Below are positions 22,738 through 32,818 of a DNA stretch of 32,818 nt, piece after piece. This DNA is from Omphalotus guepiniiformis. Lineage: Eukaryota > Basidiomycota > Agaricomycetes > Agaricales > Omphalotaceae. The translations under genes and the position numbers were made by a program. The first letter of the stretch is position 1; the number at the start of each line of letters is the position of its first letter. The notes beneath the pieces are model-generated. The model was given only the letters and a program-made list of their open reading frames with translations. It had not been told where the DNA came from and ran no database searches. The DNA is taken from assembly GCA_028554645.1 (NCBI GenBank), contig JAQOOI010000071.1, forward strand, positions 1 through 32,818, written 5' to 3'.

Positions 22738-23030
22738 TTGGACGACGTCTCTAATGTCATCCTGTACGGAATACCCAGAATAGTAGCAATAGCGCTGAAA
22801 TGGAGCTTTAAAACCAGTCTAAGAGCGTGCAATAAAGCAATATTCCGAAAGTCACTGGAACTGCAAAGAACATTATCATTCTTACGAGTTCCAGGACATA
22901 GATTCTCACGTCCAGGACGTTCCGGTACCTTATGTCCAAACCAGTAATTGCGAGCCAATGCACCTCTAATAACTGCACCCACCAAAACTGCGCGCGGTCC
23001 AATCGAGATCCAGCTTTCGCGAAAGTTCTT
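22738..23030 (+). pseudogene. Possible LINE RNase H remnant
   Basis: One plus-strand frame reads VILYGIPRIVAIAL, then a helical basic stretch, then TLSFLRVPGHR (about 22882-22914), and further on LRANAPL and GPIEIQLSRKFF (about 23002-23030). Spacing resembles LINE RNase H domains: a TDS-type strand, a helix, WVPGH, then LA..GA and GPEP..LS. The catalytic aspartate of the first strand and the GNE.AD motif are not visible. It may be chance. Confidence 0.25.
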
Positions 23031-23159
23031 CAACAGTTATCGGTCTTTGCTGTTCCAGGTTCGAATTTGCGCACACCTATCCCCGACGGCGAAACGGAAA
23101 GGGTATAGGTATGAGAGCGATCTGGAATAAAAAGAAGGGTAGGTATATGGGCATTCGCT

Positions 23160-23262
23160 CCCCCCCCCACGCCCCCCCCCCCCAAACCAACCCAAAAAAA
23201 AAGAAAAAAAACACCCACCACCCCACCCCTCTCCACCCCCACCACCCCCCCCCAAACAACCC
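23160..23262. repeat. C-rich/A-rich low-complexity tract
   Basis: About 100 bp of C runs with two A-rich runs in the middle (CCCAAAAAAAAAGAAAAAAAAC near 23191-23212, here given in outline) and C/A mixtures on both sides. Frames through it encode only Gly/Trp/Val or Pro/Thr strings. It has no fixed repeat unit. Confidence 0.85.
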
Positions 23263-24175
23263 GCGCTAGGAATATGTACGTCAGGAATCCGCGGTTGCAG
23301 GCGGTAGCGTTTGGTCGTGCAGTTGGCCGGGCGGATACCGTTTTGCTTCTCAACCAGCCTTACAGTCTTTATGGATTCTTATTGAAGCCCTCCAGGAGAA
23401 CTGCACATGGAAATGCCCCTTCACCGATGGCCTGGGCGTGAGTCGCCGCTTATTACCGGTCGCACCATCGCTCTGTCAGCCAATTCGTTATCGCACGCCT
23501 GCATCCTGATAGCCGCTCCACCCTGCATGGCCTCTCTGAAAGAACTCTTCGCCCTCACATTAGTTGCTAGCGCTGACATATCTCGTTCATATACACACGG
23601 GAAGGGAGCGACTAAGTCGGTTCTAGCAGGCCTTCGCTCACAGTCTGGCGGTTGTCCTAGTCGCAAGCAATGCTGTTGAGAGAACGCTAAAGCTGCAGCT
23701 GATTCAAGCAACGCAGAGACAGAAAGGGCGCGTACCTTCGTCGCGGGACAGTGATTTGCTCGTAAGCCTCAGCTTGCCCTGCCAGTCTGAGCCGGTGCGA
23801 CCTGGAAGTGTGAAGGTCCAAACCCGAAGGTCATCTACTTGATGATCAACAACGCGCTGTAAGCCGATAGGATGCTTACGATGCGTACACTAAGGCTGTT
23901 CAAACACCGTGCGAGACTGACGATCCTGACGACAATTCTGATACCCTAGGCGTCCAGCCCAAATTCACACAGTGGGGGCAACAAGGATGTCGGGCGCCGT
24001 TACGGCGTCCCGCGAAGAGAGCTGCGCATGCGAGCTTCTCGTCCTGTAGCTTTGATTCTTGCCGAGCAGGGCAGACCTTCGCACAGCTGCTCCGCTGAAG
24101 AAAAGGGAGAAAACAAGGGACAAGAGACATTAGAGGTGGGCGCACTACATTGGCTCGTCTTGATGTTGACACACA

Positions 24176-24190
24176 GGGGGGGGGGGGGGG
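24176..24190 (+). repeat. G15 homopolymer
   Basis: Fifteen consecutive G. One of several G runs on the plus strand of the second half of the window. Confidence 0.9.
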
Positions 24191-24642
24191 AACAGTGGCG
24201 GAAGAGCCCTTAGCATCGATCAGCACCGTAATTCGGGTTCCTTCCTGTAAGTTCGCTACTAGAAGCCTTTCGTCCTTTCTTTGGTACCACCTCATCGTGC
24301 TGCTTGATGACGACAACCTTCTTTCCGGCTTGACGTCCTTGAAGGAGACGATAGCGACCTGATCGAGGAATCGCTATCCTCCAGATACCGTTGAACTACT
24401 TCAGGGCATAGCGATCGCCGACTATGATTGACCTTTCCCAGCTTGTAATACTGTATAGAGCAATTAATCCAAATGAGGGTTCAAATACTCGGTTATATTG
24501 TCGTATGTGCCTTTGATCATTCGTTGCTTGAGGAGTGGGTAGAAGAATAGGTGTGCTACTATATGGCGTTTCTAGACTTACTCCTGATTCCATCAGAATC
24601 TGAAACTTGCAGAGGAGACGAAGTCGTCATGGTTTTGTTTTG

Positions 24643-24657
24643 TTTTTTTTTTTTTTT
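24643..24657 (+). repeat. T15 homopolymer
   Basis: Fifteen T preceded by GTTTTGTTTTG. It could be the poly(A) tail of a minus-strand retroelement lying to its right, but no coding match and no target-site duplication were found. Confidence 0.7.
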
Positions 24658-25596
24658 GAGTGACATAGTAGACTGCCGGGCTCGGGGAGATCAGTCGTGA
24701 AGCAGGTTCTGAATACACATATGATTCCGGAATTTCGATCTAAGCATTCAAAACGTTCACCGTAAAAAGGCGTTCACGCTCAGAAACCCTTACCACCCAA
24801 TTCACTATTCAAAGCTCTAATGTCCACAGTTCGAGGAGAGAACTGACGAAAAAACTTTTTACCGTATATTATAGGGGTTGTGCTGGGCTCAAATAGGCCT
24901 TCCTTTCTCGTTCCAGCTGCGGTCTGGGCGGGTTCTGGCACCAATAGGATCATGATTAACGAAGCTGGGAGAACGAGGGAGGGCCTTCTCGTATCGACTC
25001 GCCACACCACCGTTCTGACCAACGAGCTGCCTGGAAGCTGACGAGATTGTACTTTAGGACTTTTCCATCTCACGCGTTGGGTCCGTACGTTTTTCGCTCT
25101 CCCCTATCCGCCGGGTTGGGCTCAGCCTACTCCGCGGCGAGAAGGAAATACACAGTGCAGCCCTTCTGCTTGGGAATGTCAGATTCGGATACCTGCCGCT
25201 AGCAGGATCTAAACAAAGTATAGGGCGGCTGCTGCGACTGTTTGCGCTTTGGCTACAACTGGCTCCTGGACAATATCCTGGCTTCGGTCGGTTAAACGCG
25301 TAGCTTTACACGAGCCCCCTTGATTTCACGCAGCACCCAGGGACACCCAGCCCTATCACTGACGCAAAGCAAAAGCCGATGTACTTCCTTCGCTCTCATC
25401 GGCGGGTGAGTAGGCTCCTTGTGTATTTCTCCTTGCTGTTCCTATCCCGAGATGATTAACTACCTTGCCGTAGCCAATGCCTAGAAAGGGTCGCCAGGGC
25501 TGCCGCTCGCCTCCCGAGGCATTGACTGAGCCCAGTGATTACCCCTGTTGCGCAACCCGTCGACTTCGCTGTCGCTGGTGAGAAGAGGCCACCTCA

Positions 25597-25610
25597 GGGG
25601 GGGGGGGGGG
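25597..25610 (+). repeat. G14 homopolymer
   Basis: Fourteen consecutive G, comparable to the runs at 24176-24190 and 30284-30304. Confidence 0.9.
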
Positions 25611-26468
25611 CAGGTAGAATGCGGCCATACGACGATGATACGCGATCCCTTCCGCGCCTTTATCCCGCGCCTGATAACGCCGTCCCCCCACAACGCGGAG
25701 AGAAGCTTCACCCGAGGCCTCTCGCTCCAGCTGGCTCCACCACCATTCTTCGGTCAAGCGCACCGTGGGCTTCGAAACGGCACCTTTCCACCTCTGGCGA
25801 ATGTTAAGAATACTCGGTTAAAACGCTGGGAAAAACGGGCTTGAATAAGGGTGTGTAAGGACCCTCACGCTCTCCATTGGATCCCGGCGTTCCCCTCGGC
25901 GTGTGCCTAGGAAGCTTTCAGTGCGTGGGAGCTGCAGAGGCCCCCATACCTCGCTGATTGACGCTTTGACGTTGGCAGGACCTTGACAGGCCGCTTAAAG
26001 GTGCACGCCTAGCTCGCGGTCAAAAAAGGGCTCTCTTCTGGGGGCAGTGGGGAAGGTGCGCCAACATAGAATACGGACCTCGCGCCTGAGCTTGCTTGAG
26101 GCTGGCTTTCGGCACGTTGCGTGGAAGGGGCGTGTGAGTTCTAGCCTCTTTGGCTCTCTTTTGACTGCTGGCATGGTTGGATAGCCCCCGCTGTGTTTAG
26201 TTATAGCCGGGAGCCCCGGGTGATTCGACAGTTGGCAAGCCAGCGGCTGTGCATGTGCTTCGGGCTGGAAGGCCGGGAAGTCGGCCAGTAGTATTACCCA
26301 TCGAGCGACATGGGCCCTCAGCTGTCTTTGCGGTTATTCCAGCGAGAAGGTGAGGTCTTGCTTCTGCTGTGGTTCTGTTGGCGAACGTAGCCACAGCTAA
26401 ACGAGTGGACATTTTCCAGGGCCTATAGACTAAACGGCGGGCGTCACATGGGGAATTCGGGGCACCCC

Positions 26469-26762
26469 TTATCCTGTTGGCTTTGAACTCTGCAAAGCGG
26501 TGGCGTTGAACGAGCTTATGTTTGACCGCTTAAGGGCGGATGAGTGGCGGTTCAGAAGAAAGGCTGGCCAGTTATCAGAGTTGTGATGTGGGGCTTTTGG
26601 AGTACTAACCAGATGTTCTTTAGCTAATGAGTTTTGCAAACAGTCGGTTTTGATGACCTTGGGCGCGCCCCAGAATCTAATCAAGAGTATCAACGAACGC
26701 TCCACTGCAACGTATGACGCTGAGCCGTCCTTTGGGGCCGCCGCAACTTTGACAAGAGGCAT
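26469..26762 (-). pseudogene. Possible Ty3-type integrase remnant
   Basis: A 97-codon minus-strand frame contains LIRFWGAPKVIKTD, then HLVSTPKAPHHNS and RHSSALKRS. This order resembles the integrase core of Ty3-type elements (FG.P..I.TD, then H..T..YHP.SNG, then a helix ending in K..L). The residue after TD is C and the SNG/E positions are degenerate, so catalytic residues are not convincing. No reverse transcriptase or LTR was found nearby. Confidence 0.22.
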
Positions 26763-29700
26763 CTTCTCCTTGCCGCAAGGCTTTCAATCTTGGAGGTGCG
26801 TGTTCGAGGACTCTAGCCCGATCGAGGATCAAATCACACGAAATCCGGCTACCACATAGAATTGGGCAGTTCGGCTGGTGTGCTAATCACTGCATTATCG
26901 GCGTTTAAAAAAGGACGAAGAGCGCCTTCGAATGTATTCTCTTTGGAGTGGAAGCTTGTATGTTGATTTTTCCAGGCCGGATCTACGAGGTTCTGAATTC
27001 CATCTGGCGCGTTATTACTCCTGGAGCGTTGCTCTAACACCCCGCTTGTGGGGCCGAGGTGCTAGTGTTTTTTGTTGTGCGGTAGTTTCTTCTGACTGCG
27101 AACCTGTCTTTTAGGCGATGCAACGCGCTTCGTTCACGATGTCATTACACCGCTGAGGCAGGCCATCTTTCTCTTGCGGGGGCTAGAATAGAATCACCCG
27201 CTGTAATGACGTATAATACCGCCTTGAAGAAACGCGGAACCGGCCGAACCGTATTGGAAGTACAGGCTACAAGCTGGCATGAAGGAGACGGGCTTCGACT
27301 TTGGAACGGGGTCAAGATGTTCTCTACCCTTGATAGAACTCATCTATCGATTAATGCGCGGCACAGCTATCGAAGTCAAAGTCACGTAGTGACTTCACAT
27401 TCTGGCTAACCGTTAAGGGCTAAACACGTAAACGCTACTTGTAAAGGGTTGTAAAAAACTTACTAAAAGGATGCGGTAGGTAAGGGTGGTGAAGGGGGCC
27501 TGAGCAAAATCTGTATCTAGGCGAAGTGCTAATTAAAACTTGAATGTGGTTAAGCTGTAAAGCCATGGAATGCTTGCTCAAGTCCGTTATTGAGAATCTC
27601 CCAGAGAATCGCAATGAAATATCCTTGACTAGCAAACTGGTTGACCAGCTTCTTGAGCTGCGTTCATCGAACCTTCACTTGCAGACATGCGAATCGCTAG
27701 GAATTCAAATTGGCTGGGATGGCGGTTCGTAGCGACATCTTTCCTTCAGATAGAATGGGCTTAGCGCAAAGGTGCTATTGACTCAGTCCTTTCGCAATAC
27801 ATCAGGGATCATGGTCAGGGCACACACTCGGGCAATCTAAAAAATGCGGTTTAAGCTAAGCAGTTTGAGGACTAGCCTTAGGGAGGTTGAAGGGAAGACC
27901 CTGAGCCAGAGGGAGGTTGAGGGCAAAAAGGCTCCCTCTCCTAGCAGGCGCACGCTTGCAACATTCTGGATGTGTAACGGATGCCGCTGTCCTTCAGCGC
28001 CCACATGCCATCAGGGAATAAGCGCGGTATGCACGGCATCAGCGAACCCATCGCGTAGTGAAACCTCCGCGGATGACTCTACCGTGAAGGCGTTTCCACC
28101 TGATAGGGAGCCGCTGGATAGTCAACTTGTGAATGCAATAGAGAAAGGTGGGGGCTCTACTGCACTACTGTCTATGTTAATATAAGGCTAGCGAAAAATG
28201 AAACGGAATTACTCCCAGGTCACCTTCTGCTGGTCGCCCAAATTTCGAAAGCCGAGAATAAGTCCCGGCGTAGAGAGTGTGCACTGTCGCCTTCTTGGAG
28301 TGCAAAACGTCGCGCGTGAAGAGAACGGAATGCTCCCAGAGTTGCAAAGCCAACATCAAATAAAAAAGCGGATCCTGCAGTGGCTCTGGATCTTGTACGC
28401 TATGACAACAACATCAGGCCCGTAAGATAGGGCCCCAGAACACCGCCATAAGCGTCTTTTCAAGCAGGGGGGCGAGCAGACTGCCTAAGAGGCTGTCGGG
28501 GGCTTTAGCTGACTGCCTAACTGAGGCACTTCTGCGCCGTAAAGCTTGATTGAAAAGAGCGAGCTCGTGACGTTGTCTGTCGGCATCTTACGCGCCATGC
28601 GTTCATCAAAACCTCAACCTGCATACACTAGCAGACCCCCGTCCAATGGGAGAGACTGACAAAAAAACCCCACCCAAATGCACTACCACATAAGCTACTT
28701 TTCGAATCCAACGATTAGAGCTAAGAAGGATTGAGTAGTCATTTTGCTTAACGGCTAGTCTAGGAATACACTTGAAGTAAGTTTCTGCTGGCTGCAGCCT
28801 TTGGTGAGGACGGGGCCGGGTGATGGCGGCAGGAGGATGGGAGGGGCCGGTAAGCATACACGCGGTGTACCTTTTCGAGAACATAATCGGTCTTGTAAGC
28901 GCCGCAGAGGTTATCTGGCTTCCGGCTGAACAGGTCTGGGGCAGGCCATCATCCTGATGCTCCTTGTCGCTGGGGGCGGAAGCGATTGCAGCTGTCAGGG
29001 TTTGATCGCGTGCACGCACCTGCAGCTAGCCCGTTTGGAGGCTGAAGGTTGTGATTTCTCAACTTGGGGGGGGGGGTTCTTGAGCCTGCGCCTGCCTCGG
29101 GTCTGGCACCTTAGACCAATTCCGAAGGCTAAGCTAGTTAGGGGGTGGGGGTGCTAGGGAAGTGAGTCAGACCCGTATGCTCAAGGCGGCAAGGTAAAAA
29201 ATGGCTCACTGTAATCCGGGGCGAAGTTCAGCCATGTTCCTCACAATCACCGCAGGTCATTCCTAGACCTTATAAGTGTAAACCGTCACGGTTGGTGGCT
29301 AGTAGACAGGCTACACTGTCATCTATCGCGTGATTGGCGCTCTCGGGGTCGTAAAGAAACTGCAGAGAGAGAACAGGCGTGCTTGCGAACTTCCGGATCA
29401 GTTTTCACATGCCCAATGTGCTGCTCGGCTTTAACGTAAAACCGTACCTTTAAGGGATTTGAGTCGACGAACTATCAGAGGAAGGGTTAGCCCATCGGGG
29501 GGTGTTATGATTACTGTAGAAAAAGCGGTGCTTACTGGGTTTAAGAACGGAACGCGATGCGCGCTTGCAGAGCGTGTCGCGGCCACTCTCTAGCTACACT
29601 ACGAGCGTCGGGACAAGTCCAAGAATGAGTCGATTGCACGTCTGTCGAGGCCTTTTCGCTCTGCAGTATTGTTCGCTATTTCCTCGTTGATCGTCGCGCG

Positions 29701-32700
29701 GGGACGTTAGCGAATAAGTCGAGAAGACTAAGCGGCGAGGAAGGCTGCTGGCTCGGGCAATGCTTTCGAGCAGCAGCTGGAAGCGTCCAATAAAGGCGAA
29801 GCGGGGGGTGCGGCACCTTATAAGTATCAAGTGCGACGTCTCCATAACACTTTTTAGTGGGGGGGTGGTGAAAGGGGATACTGAAGTAAGATCTAATAGA
29901 ACAACCGTATTTGAGCTTGGGGGCAGCTACAACAAATCTCTTTCACTTGCCACTTTCACCGTCTTTGTCGGTACGGGGGGAAGTAGCGTGAACGCGGGCG
30001 TATTGCAGGTGGCGGGGCACATCATAGGCTCGGCCATCCTGAAGAGAGCGCAGAAGTCAAACTAGGGGGGCTGGGTTCTCTCCAGAGCCTTGGAGGGGGC
30101 TGAGCCATTCTACCTCTTCACGCGCCTCCTATTTGGGCTGAGTCCGGGCAGCAAGTAAGCTTAATCTTTCATCGATTGGGCACCCCGAGGCTAGAGAAGG
30201 CGACAAGGCCTAGAGCCACGCCATGTCCGTCAAACGGGAGGCGGCTGGTCTGTGGCGTGCGGCCAGTTCGGGGGGGTGGGGGAGGGGGGGGGGGGGGGGG
30301 GGGGATTAAAGGAGCGACGAGATCGCTTGAGTAGTCTCCGCACCATTGCTGGTGCTTGGATGTCCTCCTGGGGAACCAAGTTATCTACGCTGCGGGTGAA
30401 GCATACGCCTGAACAGCGTAGGAGGACAGAACTCGCAACAGCGGACGGGATAGGTGGCGGGATGGTGCCTAGGGGGAGGTGCTGAGAGATGGGTGTGTTG
30501 TTGTTGCTTAGAAGTTGCAAGGCGCTTGATATATTTCGCGGTATTAAGCTAGGCGAGAAGTGAACGCAGCGAAAGATGGCGGCGGTTTCTGGGTGGCTGA
30601 AGGCGGGGGGGCCATGGTTCGTTGGTTAGGTGTTAGCTGCCCTACAGCTGGCAAGCTTGTTGAGGCGGGATGACGAACTGAATGAAGGAGGTAACAAGGT
30701 CTCACGGGGAGTCGAGTAGGCTCTATGTTGACTAAAGAAAAGGGGAGGCGTCAGATCTTCACGGTAGATAAACTAACTATGAACGTAGAACCTTGAGCTT
30801 GGGAAACGAAGGGCCGGGCGGGTGTGTGGCGTGTTTCTGAAGGGAAAAAAGGAGACGAGACAAGCAAAAAAGAGCGTAATTTAGGGGTGTATTTAGTCAG
30901 CGGGTTAGCTGGAAGACAAGATGGCATAAGTAGTTGGGGAGGTTAAGGTGGTGTTTGTACGGATCGCTAAACACAGTAGGTGTTTACTTTAAGTAGATAG
31001 CGCAGCGTCAGCAGATGGGAGCAACCGACACGTCGATAACACGTACAGATCAGCCTGTGTTTAGTAGTCTGTCATCGTCCATATAATAAAATCGAGGCAG
31101 CTCCCGGCACTATGCACGAGGCATCGAGGTACACTGAAGAGGGAATGCCAGCTTCTTCCACCAACTAGTCGTCTGCATTTTTCAACTTTGTTTCTCTTAC
31201 TAGTTGTTTCATCTTGGGCGGTAATATCCTTGACTCTTACACGTGCTAATGCAGTTAACAGATAGATAGTTAATGAGATGAGAGCCCGAAGCTCAGCCAT
31301 ATGAGTTAATTTATCAGCAAAGCAGTAGATCAAGAAGTACAGCTAGGACTCTTAAAGCGCTTATTCATGCCTGCATTGCTTTAGCTGCTTAAACTACTGG
31401 CTTTTCGGGTCTTTGACTGGTGATGAGGGTTTGCTTTGATGCTTTTTACGAATTGATTGAGCATAGGCTGCACCTAATCTTACATACTACAAGCACAAAC
31501 ATTGTTCACAGCCTACTTGACTGGTAGGCAGTTGAGGCTAAGTCGCTATAGTGATACCTTCATAGGGGGCTGTGCTTCAGGCCTACTAAGTCGCCACTAT
31601 TCATCGCTTTTAATTTAAGGCAACATTCGCCCTTAATGTTTCAATCCGCCTACGGAACTTAGGCCAGTTATGACCTCATAGAAAAAAAGGCTTTCACAGT
31701 CACACAAACACGCTCCTGCTACTGTCCCAAGCCACTCGGCTTTGGCGCGGGCTCAAAGCCGTTGACCGTGCCGTTTACTTTTCACCAAGGCTTTCATTAA
31801 CTAAACTTTGCAGCAGGAGAGGTTTGACTCGCCTTACCGGCTTTTCATAGTGAGTCACGTTGGACAATTAAGGACTTACATAATGTTAGTTCTTGCAAGT
31901 TAAGGGTAAGGTTGTATTTTTTTTGTGAAAAGTGAGGTGATAATATTTCATTTCGTCAAAATAGTACCAGTACGCCTTGGTTGAAAAAAGAGTATTTGAG
32001 CATGCAAGTAATTAAGGATTCCAACGAGCCTTGTGAGGAAGACGGCTTTGAGATGCGTGTTGTGATAGATGTACAGTTAACAACTTGTGTACTCAGCGGA
32101 GCTCACGCTGGCCGTCTGTACTTAGTTACCGTAGGGCGCAGCTTGGTGTCGGCGCAAGATGCCGGCTGTTCTCCAGCTAAGTTTACTGTATTCAGACATT
32201 TAGTGCATTTCCTAATACAGGGCGAGAAATCATTCGGCTGTAATGTCCTTCAAGTTTTTCCTGTTCATTGTCTTGCGTCTGGAAGTCTGTAAATGATTGG
32301 TACTCACTTTTCTCTCTGGAACGACCGTTTTCTCCCTTGTTTTCTAGTGTAATCGAAATCTGTGTTAGCAATTACTTCAACCTTTCTTACTTGCCGTTTC
32401 GCTATAGGCGAACCATTAGCAGTTGTTCGTCAGGCAGCGGTTTGCTGGTTTCTTAAAAGAATCATAGGAATTGGGTTAAAATGTTCTCAATTGGCGTTTA
32501 AGTTAGGGCCAAACTTGATTGTTCGCAATTACTATTATTAAGGGCTTGGCGTTTATAAAGTGCATCACCAGCGACACTTTCGTTTTCCACTTTCCTCCCA
32601 GCAGCGAAAAAAGTCATCAATCCTGGGTGTGAGTATGTATAAACTCATGTCTGTTTCCGAACAGTTTATTTGACTGACTGCGGACCTTGACTTCGTAGAA

Positions 32701-32818
32701 TGTCATCAGTATGGGGCATGCAGGATTATCTGGGGCGGCTCATGTCCTTTGCGCAAGTTCTCATATTGTGCGATGCACGGCCCCCTGTATCAATGTATCT
32801 GTTATGGGCTCAATGGGC
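26763..32818. other. Right end of window, no recognised gene
   Basis: No family match. A frame at 27544-27732 (plus) encodes a leucine-rich helical-looking peptide (CLLKSVIENLPENRNEIS...) and one at 31981-32292 (plus) a 104-residue peptide; both are unassigned. About 28.8-31.0 kb is markedly purine/G-rich on the plus strand. Beyond about 31 kb the sequence becomes more A/T-rich. Confidence 0.45.
30270..30304 (+). repeat. 35-nt near-pure G tract
   Basis: G runs of 7, 5 and 21 separated by single T and A (30277 and 30283). It has G-quadruplex potential and is the longest G tract in the window. Confidence 0.9.

Noticed and set aside
23050..23072. AGGTTCGAATTTG resembling a tRNA B box
   Set aside because: No A box or cloverleaf at a suitable distance upstream.
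26280..26330. Minus-strand VARWVILLADF resembling the end of a Ty3-type RNase H
   Set aside because: A short match only, and its position downstream of the integrase-like frame is the wrong order for a Ty3-type element.
27880..27930. Local duplication of AGGGAGGTTGA(A/G)GG
   Set aside because: Two short imperfect copies 30 bp apart. This is not enough to call a repeat array.
1..32818. CRISPR arrays, bacterial operons, Shine-Dalgarno sites, phage or plasmid modules
   Set aside because: No regularly spaced repeats and no prokaryotic gene layout. The introns, LINE and kinase are eukaryotic.

Overview
The window looks like a transposon-rich, gene-poor piece of a basidiomycete fungal genome. That reading rests on four things seen in the sequence: a LINE fragment of fungal type, two broken genes with short (58-77 nt) GT-AG introns, a degraded SRPK-type protein kinase, and a degraded member of a large repetitive protein family that I associate with basidiomycetes from recurring motif blocks. 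The family placements come from memory and not from a search. No intact protein-coding gene, rRNA, tRNA, CRISPR array or bacterial-style operon was found.

Layout. Bases 1-6662 are bounded by a 34-bp inverted repeat (32 of 34 positions identical), so they may be a DNA transposon or a composite unit. Inside it, at 4626-6114, lies a 5'-truncated LINE. It has a perfect 13-bp target-site duplication (4613-4625 and 6115-6127), an RNase H domain, a C-terminal CxC...H...C knuckle, and a poly(A) tail. Just outside the right inverted repeat come a GC-rich hairpin (6668-6682) and a 387-bp tract of almost pure C broken only by single A's (6721-7107).

From 7380 to about 10560, minus strand, is a frameshifted gene of the basidiomycete repetitive family. 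Its motif blocks are co-linear from N- to C-terminus, and four introns can be placed. After about 2.3 kb without a recognised gene, a divergent SRPK-like kinase gene occupies about 12860-14272 on the plus strand. Nearly all kinase subdomains are present in order, but the frame changes many times. One 63-nt intron (13642-13704) restores the frame exactly.

From 14.3 kb to the end I recognise no gene with confidence. This half is richer in G/C and CpG up to about 31 kb and carries several long G or C homopolymers. It holds only two weak transposon-like hints: a LINE RNase H-like stretch near 22.7-23.0 kb and an integrase-like stretch near 26.5-26.8 kb.

The genes do not form a pathway. The picture is nested mobile elements plus two degraded repetitive host-type genes. 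Many breaks are single-base indels, some at homopolymers, while splice sites and the LINE target-site duplication are well preserved. Uncorrected long-read error is therefore a serious alternative to true pseudogene decay.
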